Shown one piece after another: positions 50,201-58,638 of a DNA stretch of 62,730 bases. Within the stretch, counting starts at the first letter, position 1. Each line of letters begins with the position of its first letter. The notes beneath the pieces were generated by a model, which worked only from the letters and a program-made list of their open reading frames with translations, was not told the DNA's origin and did no database searches. The position numbers and the translations under genes are program-made. Origin of the DNA: a virus. Location: positions 1 through 62,730 of the IMG/VR virus record IMGVR_UViG_3300028829_003283. One strand, 5' to 3'.

Positions 50201-51721
50201 ATAGATGCTGCCAGTGATAAAGACCAGTCGGGCTACCTAACAGTTGAGCGTGGATTTGGTAGCGGAAGTACTGGAGATACGGGTTCTCTTGGGGATTTGG
50301 CATCCGTTTCACAATCGTATGAAGGTGGGCAAGTAATCGTATCGACTGGTAGAGAGGGTACGGGTTATATCAGAATTAACGCAAACCCAAATGATACATC
50401 TACACCATACATTGATATAGTAGAAAGAACTGGTAGTGGATTGTATGATGTTGAGTTAAAAGCCAGATTGGGTGATTTGAGTGGATTAGATGGTACTGAT
50501 ATGGTTCTTGGTAAATCCAATCCTGGTTTTGGATTGGCAACTGATAATGTGTATCTACAAGGTGGTATATCCGCAAACTTTGGTGATATCGGTGGTTTTG
50601 GAATTAGCGCAACTACAATATCTTCATCAAACGATAATCTAATCCTAAGAGATAACGGGCAGATTACGGGTTCTGATGTTCTGTTTAGTGGTGGGACAAT
50701 TGGTGGATTTGAATTAGGTTCTACTCAAATAAACTCTACTAATGATAATTTGATTCTAAAATCAAATGGTGAAATCACAGCATCCGCAGCGAGTATTGAT
50801 GGAGATATTACGACCGATAATATCACAGCCACTGGTGGAACTATTGGTGGATTTACTCTAAGTAGTACTCAGATAAATTCTACCAACAATAATTTAATTT
50901 TAGAATCAAATGGTGAAATCACCGCAAATGCCGGTACGATTGGTGGGGTTGAAATAACAACTACTGGACTCGAATCCACAACAAATTTGGGTAGTCCAGA
51001 TAATTCTCCAGCATTCCAATTAACAGATAATGGTGTAATATCTGGCTCTAATCTATACATTAGAAAGATATTTGATGTGGGTGATGGGAATCAAACTGTT
51101 GCACTTATAGATACGGAAAATGGACTTATTGATGCTCGTAACTTGGGTAGACAAGTAGTATCAGATAGTACAGTATATACGAGGACAAATGTGGATGATG
51201 GAAGTACCTATCATACAGTAGCATCATACTACTTTCAATTACTACCTTATGAAAACGTATTATCTATGCAAGGTATTATGACAGCGTTCTCAAATAGTAC
51301 TAGCAACCGTATGCAGGCTAGAGCTCAAGTAACACTTTGGAGAATGGCAAATAGTGGTTCTGCTTCAGTTGACCACGCTGGTCTTGCGAACTCCCCATTT
51401 GATACTGAAGAAGAGACTAGTCTTATTGATACAAATTATGGTTGGGACCAGTGGACCTCCGATATCAGTAGCAATGCATTTGCCGCGACAACCACCACCA
51501 CCTCCACTGGTAACTCACGAGTTAGAATAAAAGATAACTCTGTAAAATACCAAATACCTTCAGAAGTGCAGGGAGAATTTATACGACTTGATTTAAGAAT
51601 CAGAGCCAACCTAATAGCAGGAAGTACATCGACGAGCGTGGGTATTCAGATGGCGGCGTTTAACGTAATATCAACTAGGGATTTGACTGCTAGTAGTCTT
51701 GGTGGTGATTTCACCAAATAA
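47216..51721 (+). CDS. long tail fibre/structural protein (1501 aa)
   Basis: The N-terminal 300 residues are β-rich and probably attach to the baseplate (SVRENITDLKTFVVDTTPTS). The rest is S/T/N/G-rich. Residues about 1110-1270 repeat the unit GTIGGFxLxSTQINSTN followed by NLILxSNGEITA, which is typical of trimeric fibre shafts. No peptidase or chaperone domain is obvious at the C-terminus. It starts right after the TATTTATA motif. Confidence 0.8.
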   Translation: MSLVYKKSVRENITDLKTFVVDTTPTSTKYFRVSDVPQVLQKGKNLLRITAHPTNLVEGSQIYVDVRDSNGNPIYYEIPDYLEDDKSRVISIWIYHDKGEDNTPNGQATITLAGTTNVNLDGSVLPERARNKINVKWQAVVTVDRDRSNTSDVVFSSTNVPAVVVSQSIEGYQNQNQSNGQLQKTIQTGTARYVFSPYGQTPVIFTLDGSTFNDEMVGGDIILNNYTNPPTPVASISNPLNDTFFSSSIKEVILPNDKYVKTETNYTTKFQDRDDLVHTYQTVLEGDYKVEYFTTASNITTENQRNFVNLSLSNIDPIAGVVDKVKILQKSDGLSGDYELLNEVTIPFSSSVEIKVPIPSKNLNDPKILKLQYLNSAGTISRTQTITEPFVFTGENVYIGGSENMISGSIFVSDTVGTGIEIGGASSGFLRSVGFEGQISASVGKAPGGFVIYSGSGNLVMGDDVLNGVGMQFVGDNDDRHLIFTTDNGGLLDVKTDKFFIGTDDTQFISGSNSNIEISSSLFHLDPKNETLIIGAGTVINADLSVNQLFTPATINGEQSNITNASASITSGGFARFVSASIGGWDVTTSSIEGSNLIMKPQGVLQTKDYIPDTKGWFISAENNGVAEFENIKIRGTLRTTTFEKESVNAVGGQLYVANSTTLTGSISESISVEANTGFTSSTALPASADGFNTFDGGARLEVDSTEYKITAIDYTNKTFEITDTSLALLSQSVQLNYTSSESLIKSISADATYLSSSIRLDTAVFASVGNTPLKSSEIFVNSTLISSDPSKLTSSDFAGESGDVSITGVTFGPGGDSSTTALYNSQANKLELDLKVLSQVPNGTEVTFSNNTTIQTSAYTGTDIITVSAGHEVPSDFLSGIVTFNDGGGVDQYPIAERLTSTTLRVDTSSNVPNTSGSVQNGTIVYDYVESIIRSISSGPPITNRTQFDNISPSASILTVDNVSGFVADEILTLKKITDTGFATEYVKVLSTERIDAASDKDQSGYLTVERGFGSGSTGDTGSLGDLASVSQSYEGGQVIVSTGREGTGYIRINANPNDTSTPYIDIVERTGSGLYDVELKARLGDLSGLDGTDMVLGKSNPGFGLATDNVYLQGGISANFGDIGGFGISATTISSSNDNLILRDNGQITGSDVLFSGGTIGGFELGSTQINSTNDNLILKSNGEITASAASIDGDITTDNITATGGTIGGFTLSSTQINSTNNNLILESNGEITANAGTIGGVEITTTGLESTTNLGSPDNSPAFQLTDNGVISGSNLYIRKIFDVGDGNQTVALIDTENGLIDARNLGRQVVSDSTVYTRTNVDDGSTYHTVASYYFQLLPYENVLSMQGIMTAFSNSTSNRMQARAQVTLWRMANSGSASVDHAGLANSPFDTEEETSLIDTNYGWDQWTSDISSNAFAATTTTTSTGNSRVRIKDNSVKYQIPSEVQGEFIRLDLRIRANLIAGSTSTSVGIQMAAFNVISTRDLTASSLGGDFTK
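50578..50960 (+). repeat. fibre-shaft coding repeats
   Basis: Imperfect in-frame repeats, roughly 117-144 bp each, encoding IGGF, then ST(Q/I)I(N/S)S(T/S)N and NLIL..NGEIT. Starts are near 50587, 50698 and 50842, with a degenerate unit after 50935. Confidence 0.75.
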
Positions 51722-51759
51722 TATTCAATGGAAAGCACCTAAATAGGATACTTATTATT

Positions 51760-54069
51760 ATGGGAAAACTAATCAAAGAATGGGTTAAGGAAATCTTAAC
51801 CGAAGATATCAAAAAAGAAGTGGTGGTTTACGCTGGTAGATTCCAACCATTTCATAAAGGACACTACGGAAGTTACCAACAACTTGTGAAAAAGTTTGGT
51901 AAAGATAATGTGTATATTGGTACATCCAATAAAACAGATAACATCAAATCACCTTTCAAATTTAAAGAAAAAAAGATGATTATGATGAAGATGTTCGGAG
52001 TACCATCGAACAAAATCATTGAGATTAAGAACCCATACGCTCCCAAAGAAATCCTAAATAAGTTTCCCGAAGATACTACAGCATTTGTAACTGTTGTCGG
52101 TGAAAAAGATAGATACAGATTGAAGGGTAAGTATTTCGAACCATATCATCCTGATAGAATCGAAAAGGGTTACAAAGATGCTGGATACGTTTTTGTAACT
52201 ACTGCTAGTGGTGGTGGGATGAGTGGTACAGAGGCAAGAAAACTTCTATCACAAGGAACTGATGCAGAAAAGGCTGCTGGATTCAAAAAGGTTTACGATG
52301 GTAAGTTTGATTCTAAAATTTACAAACTGATTACAACCAGACTTACAAAAATATTTGGAAAGGTAGAAGAGTTCCTATCTACATTTGATATGGAAGAACT
52401 CATTAACGAAGCATCCGCTACACCAGTAAGTGGTAAGGGTGTTGTAGATGATGGGCCTGGCTTCACATATGGAAACGCAAAAACATATAAGAAAATCGGA
52501 GATGATGCGGCTGCCGCATTGGGGTGGCAAGTTGTAGATTACATCTTAGGTACTGATGAAGATTCAATCTATGCAGATGGTGAAAGAGGTATAGATGATA
52601 AGTATCCAGTATCATACTTCCCATCTGGTATTGCTGGATTAGATGCACAATCCCAAAGATATACAGATTTGAGAGGTAATGCAGCATACAGAGCATGGGC
52701 TGATAAAATCAAAGGTGTTGCAACAATCGTAGGATATAAATTAGTTGACTTTTTAGATGCTGAGCAAGGTATTGAGGATACAAAAGATGCACCTGTAAAA
52801 GAACCTAAGTTCAACTTTACACAAGATGTAAAAACCGAACCTATGAGAGAGGGTTTGATTATGGAAGGTGGTGCATATGGTCATATGAATCACCCATTCG
52901 ATACAGAGATGAATCTAACATTTGGTGATTTGAAAACAATTATATCAAACGCATTAAATGGTAAGTTAGAGTTTGCCAGAGAGAAAACAGATGGACAGGC
53001 GCTTGCAATTAGTTGGAGAGATGATAAAGGATTAATCGCTGCGAGAAACAAAGGACACCTAAAGAATGCTGGTGAAAACGCATTGGATATTAGTGGAGTA
53101 GCGTCTAAGTTTCAAGGTAGAGGTGGGTTAACCGATGCATACAACTTCGCTATGAAGGATTTAAACTCAGCAATCAAAGGATTATCAAAAGCACAGAGGG
53201 ATAAGATATTCAAACAAGGTTCATCATTTATGAACATTGAGGTTATATATCCTACATCGGTAAATGTGATTCCATATGGACAACCACTTTTGATTTTCCA
53301 CGGAACAATGGATTATGATAGCGATGGAAAAGCGGTGGGAGCAGATACGGCTAGTGCAAGAATATTGGCAGGTATGATTAAACAAATCAATAAGGACGTG
53401 CAGAATAACTATACTATTCAAGGCCCGCCAGTAGTTCAACTCCCAAAATCGGAAGAGTTAACTAAGAAGCAATCAAAGTATTTCTCAGCACTAAACAAAG
53501 TTCAGAAAGAGTTCAAACTCAAAGATTCAAATGGAGTAGCTGATTACCACCAGGCTTGGTGGGAGCAATATGTTGATAAGAATTCACCATCTTCATTAGA
53601 TAACAAAACCAAAATGGGATTGGTAAAGAGATGGGCATTCTACGATAAATCATTCCGTTTGGATAAGAAGAACATTACCGATTCCGATACTTTGAATTGG
53701 GCTAAAAAAACGGAAAAGCAAGACCACGCTAAAATTGCAAAACAGAATCTTCGTAAGTTTGAAGATATCTTCTTAGGTGTAGGTGCTGATGTACTATCGT
53801 TTATGGGCTCTGCGTTGGCTGTAAATCCCGATAAAGCGCTTAGAACTATGAAATCAGAATTAGATAAAACTGTGAAAGCAGTTCAGAAAAGTGGTGATGT
53901 TAAGAAGATTACAAAACTCAAACTGGAATTGGAAAGATTAGCCGCTGTTGGTGGTAAAGATAAGATTGTACCAAACGAAGGAATTGTATTTGTTTACAAA
54001 GGAGATACCTATAAACTTACTGGTACATTCGCATCTTTGAATCAAATTTTAGGATTAATGTATTTTTAA
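51760..54069 (+). CDS. NMNAT-like adenylyltransferase fused to a ligase-like nucleotidyltransferase; virion polyprotein candidate (769 aa)
   Basis: Residues 1-16 (MGKLIKEWVKEILTED) resemble a T4 capsid-targeting sequence. Residues 20-200 are a nucleotidyltransferase with GRFQPFHKGH (H32, H35) and SGTEARKLL in place of the ISSTxxR motif. Residues 218-364 form a middle domain. Residues 370-769 carry a covalent-nucleotidyltransferase motif I, EKTDG (K409), then AARNKGHLKNAG and FMNIEVIYP, as in ATP-dependent nucleic-acid ligases; marine phages carry relatives of this domain (DUF6267, as I recall). T4-protease-like sites INE/A (217), MRE/G (364) and IME/G (369) fall exactly between the domains. 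Confidence 0.8.
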   Translation: MGKLIKEWVKEILTEDIKKEVVVYAGRFQPFHKGHYGSYQQLVKKFGKDNVYIGTSNKTDNIKSPFKFKEKKMIMMKMFGVPSNKIIEIKNPYAPKEILNKFPEDTTAFVTVVGEKDRYRLKGKYFEPYHPDRIEKGYKDAGYVFVTTASGGGMSGTEARKLLSQGTDAEKAAGFKKVYDGKFDSKIYKLITTRLTKIFGKVEEFLSTFDMEELINEASATPVSGKGVVDDGPGFTYGNAKTYKKIGDDAAAALGWQVVDYILGTDEDSIYADGERGIDDKYPVSYFPSGIAGLDAQSQRYTDLRGNAAYRAWADKIKGVATIVGYKLVDFLDAEQGIEDTKDAPVKEPKFNFTQDVKTEPMREGLIMEGGAYGHMNHPFDTEMNLTFGDLKTIISNALNGKLEFAREKTDGQALAISWRDDKGLIAARNKGHLKNAGENALDISGVASKFQGRGGLTDAYNFAMKDLNSAIKGLSKAQRDKIFKQGSSFMNIEVIYPTSVNVIPYGQPLLIFHGTMDYDSDGKAVGADTASARILAGMIKQINKDVQNNYTIQGPPVVQLPKSEELTKKQSKYFSALNKVQKEFKLKDSNGVADYHQAWWEQYVDKNSPSSLDNKTKMGLVKRWAFYDKSFRLDKKNITDSDTLNWAKKTEKQDHAKIAKQNLRKFEDIFLGVGADVLSFMGSALAVNPDKALRTMKSELDKTVKAVQKSGDVKKITKLKLELERLAAVGGKDKIVPNEGIVFVYKGDTYKLTGTFASLNQILGLMYF

Positions 54070-54080
54070 GATTTTTTCAA

Positions 54081-54088
54081 TATTTATA
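54081..54088 (+). promoter_or_regulatory. TATTTATA-class (putative late) promoter
   Basis: TCAATATTTATATAC, core at 54081-54088, 14 bp before the ATG at 54103. Confidence 0.5.
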
Positions 54089-54102
54089 TACAAAACTAAG
54101 TT

Positions 54103-54693
54103 ATGGCAAAATTAAAGAATATTAAAGCAGTTCAAGAAATGTTGGGAGGGGAACACAAAACCCAAACCAAAAAGACTGTATCGTTTGATAAAAAAGAAGT
54201 TAAACGAAGAGAAGTTGGAGAAACTTGGACTGATGATAAAGGTCAAAAGTGGGAACAACGAAATGGTTACAAAGTTAAAGTTGGGAAACTATCAGAACTT
54301 AGAGAAGAACTGAAGCAGTTTCCTAATTGTAAAGATGGGTGTGAATCGTACTTAGATCCTGGTCAAGCTGATTTAAAAATGAAAGCTATACATGGGATGT
54401 GTTTAAATTGTGTTGTGGATATGGAACATGAACTACAACTAAAAGGAGAATACAAAGAGTATGAGCGAAAAAAGTTACTCAATAATGCTGAGGCTTGGTT
54501 AAAGCAAGCTGAGGTTGAAAAAGAAATTTTGAAAAACACATTGAAGGCATCATTCGTTAATGAAGATGGTTCTATCGAAGAATGGGGAGAAGCCATGTCG
54601 GAAGAAGAACTTGTTCAGAAGATAGATGATGGGTTTGATAAGTTTAAAGAGAACTTTATAGATAAGCTAAAAAATGAATCAAACGCAGATTAA
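54103..54693 (+). CDS. virion-associated protein with possible zinc site (196 aa)
   Basis: A basic N-terminal half (GGEHKTQTKKTVSFDKKEVK) is followed by a cysteine cluster FPNCKDGCESYL and HGMCLNCVVDMEH (CxxxC and CxxC), then a long acidic helix. Zinc binding is plausible. It overlaps the next gene by 20 bases. Its place among head-associated genes suggests a structural or assembly role. Confidence 0.7.
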   Translation: MAKLKNIKAVQEMLGGEHKTQTKKTVSFDKKEVKRREVGETWTDDKGQKWEQRNGYKVKVGKLSELREELKQFPNCKDGCESYLDPGQADLKMKAIHGMCLNCVVDMEHELQLKGEYKEYERKKLLNNAEAWLKQAEVEKEILKNTLKASFVNEDGSIEEWGEAMSEEELVQKIDDGFDKFKENFIDKLKNESNAD

Positions 54694-55099
54694 AGAATTC
54701 TTAGAAGAAACATTTCAACAATACTCATCCAATGGTACACCACCAACGATGTGTGTTGAGTTCGTACTATCAGATTTGTACGAGCATCTTTGTACAGAAA
54801 ATCTTATGACCGAAGACCTTCGTAAGTGGTTTGGTAAAGGAAAAACAGGTACTGCTTCAGGTGGTGGTTGGGATAGATACGGAAGTGATGGTCAGAAGTT
54901 AGGTAAGTGTGGTGATGGTAAAAAAGGCGGTGCATATGCCGCTTGCCTATCCAAAGAAAAAGCAAATAAGTTAGGACCTAAAGGTAGGGCATCATTCGTA
55001 AGAAGAAAACGAGCCGACCAAAAAAAGAGTGGTGATACAAAAAAAGGTGGAAACCGAACCAAAGGTAAAGCACCAACGAATAGCAAGACAGGGGCATAA
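54674..55099 (+). CDS. DUF5872-like head-associated protein (141 aa)
   Basis: The amphipathic N-terminus MNQTQIKEFLEETFQQYSS resembles a capsid-targeting sequence. The C-terminal half, LRKWFGKGKTGTASGGGWDR, then GDGKKGGAYAACLSKEKANK and ASFVRRKRADQKKSGD, matches a conserved domain (DUF5872, as I recall) common in large marine phages and giant viruses. It is very basic and glycine-rich. Likely DNA-contacting internal or head protein. Confidence 0.75.
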   Translation: MNQTQIKEFLEETFQQYSSNGTPPTMCVEFVLSDLYEHLCTENLMTEDLRKWFGKGKTGTASGGGWDRYGSDGQKLGKCGDGKKGGAYAACLSKEKANKLGPKGRASFVRRKRADQKKSGDTKKGGNRTKGKAPTNSKTGA

Positions 55100-55101
55100 A
55101 A

Positions 55102-56976
55102 ATGGCAAATCCAAAACTGAATAAAAAAGTAAAATCTTTTTTAGACTCGTATCTAAAAGATACACCAAAAAACTCACCAGAACATCAACATGCGATAATG
55201 TTGATTCTGAGAGGAGCATTAACAGATGCTAACTTCCATAGTGAAGCTAGGCAGTTAGATAAGATGTTTCCAACGGCAAAGAAATCAAAGTATGTTGGTA
55301 CGGATATGGAAACTGTAATTGAAGATAAGGGTATCGATATCGCTAAGGCTGCTAAGTGGGATGGGTATGAAATCATCGATGCGTTCGTAGCATACACCAA
55401 TAATACAAAGTTGGATTCGTTAAAAGAAGGGTTCTACTCAGAGTATGTATCTGAATTCCTAAACGAAGTTGCAATGGGTGAGGATGAGAACGATCCTGAA
55501 GAAATTAAAGTAAACAACTATCAAACAAAATACTTCCACGTTTGTCCAGGCGCATCAAATCTATACAAAGATATAGAATCAAAAGGTGTTGATATGGATA
55601 TGGCTGAGAGAAGTGCAAGATTACAAGACGTACTTTACTTTGTAGAAGAACACATTCAGAGAGATGGGTATAAGCCAGAGCGTGATTATGTGATGGTGGC
55701 TAACAACTTGGCTGTTAACATAATGAAATTAGCTAAGATGATGGGTTTGGAAAAAGAACACTCATACATACAAGGACACGTTGATACAATCGAAAAGGTA
55801 GTAAAAGAAAAAGGCCTACAAGAAAGAATCTCAGAACTTACTGAAGATAATGTACCAACCGACCCATCAAAGTGGTCCTACTACAAATCACAAGCAAAAA
55901 AGAAGTTCGATGTGTATCCATCAGCATACGCAAACGCATGGGCAGCAAAACAATACAAAGATGCCGGCGGTGGTTGGAGAACAAAAAAAGAATCGGTAAG
56001 CGAAGGTAGATACGGAACGTTCGATAACAAAGAAGCAAAAATTGTAGATAAGGCATTAGATAAGGCATTTAAAAAATTCGAAACCTCATTAAAGAAAGCA
56101 CATGATGATTTTCAAAAAGCTGTAAAGCAATACACATACAAAGGTTCAAAGGCCGATATCGGAGGTAAATCAGGATTTCAAGATACAGAAGGTAGAGCAG
56201 CTATTGATTATTTCGCAGAAAAAGTTATCAAAAGTACATTAGGTGTGGATAAGTTTGGAAGCTATCGTACTGGTTGGATGACTGAAAGTGCAGTAAAGGA
56301 AGCTGCTGAAAGAGATTACAAAAAAGAGTACGAAAAGTACGGAAAATCTGAGAAAGCAAAGAAGTACAGGGCTGAATTAAATAAGTACAATAGAGAGAAA
56401 GGTACTTACGGTAATGGTGATGGTAAAGATGCATCTCACAAAGGTGGAAAGATTGCTGGATTCGAAGATGAATCTAAGAACAGAGGTAGACGAGAAAAGA
56501 GTAGATTGAAGAAAGAGTCTACACTTAATAGAGAAAATGTAGCAGAAGGTGTAATGAGTGAATTAGACCTGATGGCTAAGGAGGCAAAAGATTTTAAAGA
56601 TTTCCTAAAGGATGTATTCAGCGTTCCAGCATATAGAAAACATAAAGGTAAAAAAGATATAATGGATTTCTTATCAAAGTTCTATAAGGATGCTAGAAAC
56701 GAATCAATCAACGAAGAATACTACAAACAGGCATCAGAAGCAGCTGATGCTGCCAGAAAGTACGCTGAGAAGAAGGGGTATGAAATTGATGAAGATGATT
56801 GGCAATCTAAAATCGCAGCTGGTGGTAAGTATGGTAGATTAAGACCTGGTAAAGAAAAAACACATACGTTCAGTATCAGATTGTTAAAGAATGGAAAACC
56901 ACAAAGAAAGATGTTACAAGTATCTTTGTATGGAATGCCAAGTGGTAAGTACGAATTAACAACATACATTAACTGA
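55102..56976 (+). CDS. modular head-associated polyprotein candidate (624 aa)
   Basis: Several short modules are joined by linkers ending in E/G pairs: LKE/G (109/110), VSE/G (301/302) and VAE/G (482/483). The modules include a helical N-terminal part, a KWSYYKSQAKKKFDVYPSAY then ANAWAAKQYKDAGGGWR motif, and a basic segment KYRAELNKYNREKGTYGNGD then GKDASHKGG. These motifs recur in internal proteins of large marine phages. The linker pattern matches the (I/L)xE/G sites of T4 prohead protease, so cleavage into four pieces is plausible. Confidence 0.75.
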   Translation: MANPKLNKKVKSFLDSYLKDTPKNSPEHQHAIMLILRGALTDANFHSEARQLDKMFPTAKKSKYVGTDMETVIEDKGIDIAKAAKWDGYEIIDAFVAYTNNTKLDSLKEGFYSEYVSEFLNEVAMGEDENDPEEIKVNNYQTKYFHVCPGASNLYKDIESKGVDMDMAERSARLQDVLYFVEEHIQRDGYKPERDYVMVANNLAVNIMKLAKMMGLEKEHSYIQGHVDTIEKVVKEKGLQERISELTEDNVPTDPSKWSYYKSQAKKKFDVYPSAYANAWAAKQYKDAGGGWRTKKESVSEGRYGTFDNKEAKIVDKALDKAFKKFETSLKKAHDDFQKAVKQYTYKGSKADIGGKSGFQDTEGRAAIDYFAEKVIKSTLGVDKFGSYRTGWMTESAVKEAAERDYKKEYEKYGKSEKAKKYRAELNKYNREKGTYGNGDGKDASHKGGKIAGFEDESKNRGRREKSRLKKESTLNRENVAEGVMSELDLMAKEAKDFKDFLKDVFSVPAYRKHKGKKDIMDFLSKFYKDARNESINEEYYKQASEAADAARKYAEKKGYEIDEDDWQSKIAAGGKYGRLRPGKEKTHTFSIRLLKNGKPQRKMLQVSLYGMPSGKYELTTYIN

Positions 56977-56979
56977 TAA

Positions 56980-58323
56980 ATGGAACTGAGAACAGAGCTA
57001 ATAAAGTTCAGAATTGATACCGATACCGATACTATGGGTATCATTGAAGATGAGTGCTTACTTGCTTTTTCTCCCGATTCAACTGGAGTATTTGAGTTAG
57101 GCGATGATATTGAAAAGTTCTCAGGTCTATCTTTGAAGGATGCTAAAGCATATAATGAAACTCCAACAGATGCATACATTTATGGTCTACAAAATATAAT
57201 GAATGGTGGTAAAGACCTTTTTTTCTGGAATAATGGTAATCGATTAAAAGGTGCTGCTGATAAAAATGGAATGTGGCCTGCTTTGTTTGAACAACTATCA
57301 CATGAAGGTTCTCATTTAGCGAGAAAGCTTATGGTTCGTGCAATTGCTAAAAAATTAAACGTAAATACCAATAATGAAGATTGGATTAAGTACGATTATG
57401 GAAGTGGTGAGTATATGTGGCCTACGATGGGTGACCATAATGATGATAAGAATCCGATGATAGTGGTAAGTGAAGAGGAGTTTGTTACATTAGTTGGTCT
57501 TGTTGTTCAACAGATAACGCCACACTTTTTAGAAATGGCTAAAGACTATTTATCGGAATTAGAAAGTGTAAATATAAATGAAGATATTAATATGAACGAA
57601 GGTAAGTTTCCAGGAAGAAAAGGTGATTTCATCAAATGGAAGGGTGAATACTTTGATATAAAAAAGACCGCAGGTTCAACAGCGTATGTAAAATTTCCAC
57701 ATACGGTATCACATGCATTCTCACAAGTATGGGGTGATGAGGTGAAGCTTGGAAACGAAAAACACAAAGGTAAAAGGGTTTGGGTAATGGAACAGAAGTT
57801 AAACATCAACGAAGGTATAATGTACAATGTGGATGCTGGAATCGCACTACATAAGAATCCATACAGATATGGTTCTACTAAATTCTTTGAGTACTACAAC
57901 GATTTGAGAGCACTAAAGCTAGAGACTGTATCCAAAGATTTAGATATGTTTCTAAGTTCTGATATAGGTACGGTTGGGGTTTACGAAGGTAATGATGTAC
58001 TTTTAGATTTCCCAATGTTAGTAGAAGCCGAATATCAAGGTAAAAAAGTTGAACTTAACAAACCAAAGAGAGGTGGCTCCAAAAAGTTTCAGGTTTATGT
58101 AAAAGACCCTAAAACAGGAAATATCAGAAAAGTAGCATTTGGGGCAGATAGTGGTGGTGGTAAATTAGCAGTTAAGTTAAAAGACCCTAAAGCAAAAGCC
58201 GCATTCAAATCAAGACATAATTGTGAACAAACAAAGGATAAAACAACTGCCTCATACTGGAGTTGTAGATTACCTCGTTACGCAAAATCATTAGGTTTAA
58301 GTGGTGGTGGGCAGTGGTGGTAA
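56980..58323 (+). CDS. modular head-associated polyprotein candidate (447 aa)
   Basis: The first 200 residues form an all-helical domain with a conserved-looking QLSHEGSHLARKLMVR (an HExxH-like HEGSH occurs here). Linkers with MNE/G (207/208) and INE/G (278/279) separate a small β-domain (GDFIKWKGEYFDIKKTAGST) and a C-terminal part. The C-terminus, KKFQVYVKDPKTGNIRKVAF then HNCEQTKDKTTASYWSCRLP, is a basic module that recurs in large marine phages, with paired cysteines. Same architecture as the upstream protein. Confidence 0.72.
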   Translation: MELRTELIKFRIDTDTDTMGIIEDECLLAFSPDSTGVFELGDDIEKFSGLSLKDAKAYNETPTDAYIYGLQNIMNGGKDLFFWNNGNRLKGAADKNGMWPALFEQLSHEGSHLARKLMVRAIAKKLNVNTNNEDWIKYDYGSGEYMWPTMGDHNDDKNPMIVVSEEEFVTLVGLVVQQITPHFLEMAKDYLSELESVNINEDINMNEGKFPGRKGDFIKWKGEYFDIKKTAGSTAYVKFPHTVSHAFSQVWGDEVKLGNEKHKGKRVWVMEQKLNINEGIMYNVDAGIALHKNPYRYGSTKFFEYYNDLRALKLETVSKDLDMFLSSDIGTVGVYEGNDVLLDFPMLVEAEYQGKKVELNKPKRGGSKKFQVYVKDPKTGNIRKVAFGADSGGGKLAVKLKDPKAKAAFKSRHNCEQTKDKTTASYWSCRLPRYAKSLGLSGGGQWW

Positions 58324-58588
58324 TCCATATAATGAAGTAAGTAAAGGTAATAATACTTACATCAGAGAGTTCTCAGTAGATACCGATTCATCAGAGTTGG
58401 TTTGGCACAGAGATAAAGAAGATAGAGAGGTTACAATCCTAGGAGGTAGGGGTTGGAAGTTTCAATATGATGATGAACTTCCGTTTGAGCTAAAAGAGGG
58501 TGATACGATTCGTATTAACAAATTAGAGTATCACAGAATCATTAAAGGTGATACAAATCTCAAAATACGTTTATTGAAAATATTTTAA
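58301..58588 (+). CDS. cupin-like small protein (95 aa), GTG start
   Basis: VWHRDKEDREVTILGGRGW, then FELKEGDTIRINKLEYHRII, fits a compact cupin-like β-barrel with the H-x(n)-H spacing of metal-binding cupins. Relatives occur in many T4-like phages without known function. The frame has no ATG; GTG codons at 58301-58309, inside the end of the previous gene, must serve as start. Confidence 0.72.
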   Translation: MVVGSGGNPYNEVSKGNNTYIREFSVDTDSSELVWHRDKEDREVTILGGRGWKFQYDDELPFELKEGDTIRINKLEYHRIIKGDTNLKIRLLKIF

Positions 58589-58596
58589 TATTTATA
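58589..58596 (+). promoter_or_regulatory. TATTTATA-class (putative late) promoter
   Basis: TTAATATTTATATAC, core at 58589-58596, 42 bp before the gene at 58639. A short GACC/GGTC hairpin lies just downstream. Confidence 0.5.
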
Positions 58597-58638
58597 TACG
58601 ACCGTTGGTCAAAAATAGTTTAATTAAAAAGGTATATT

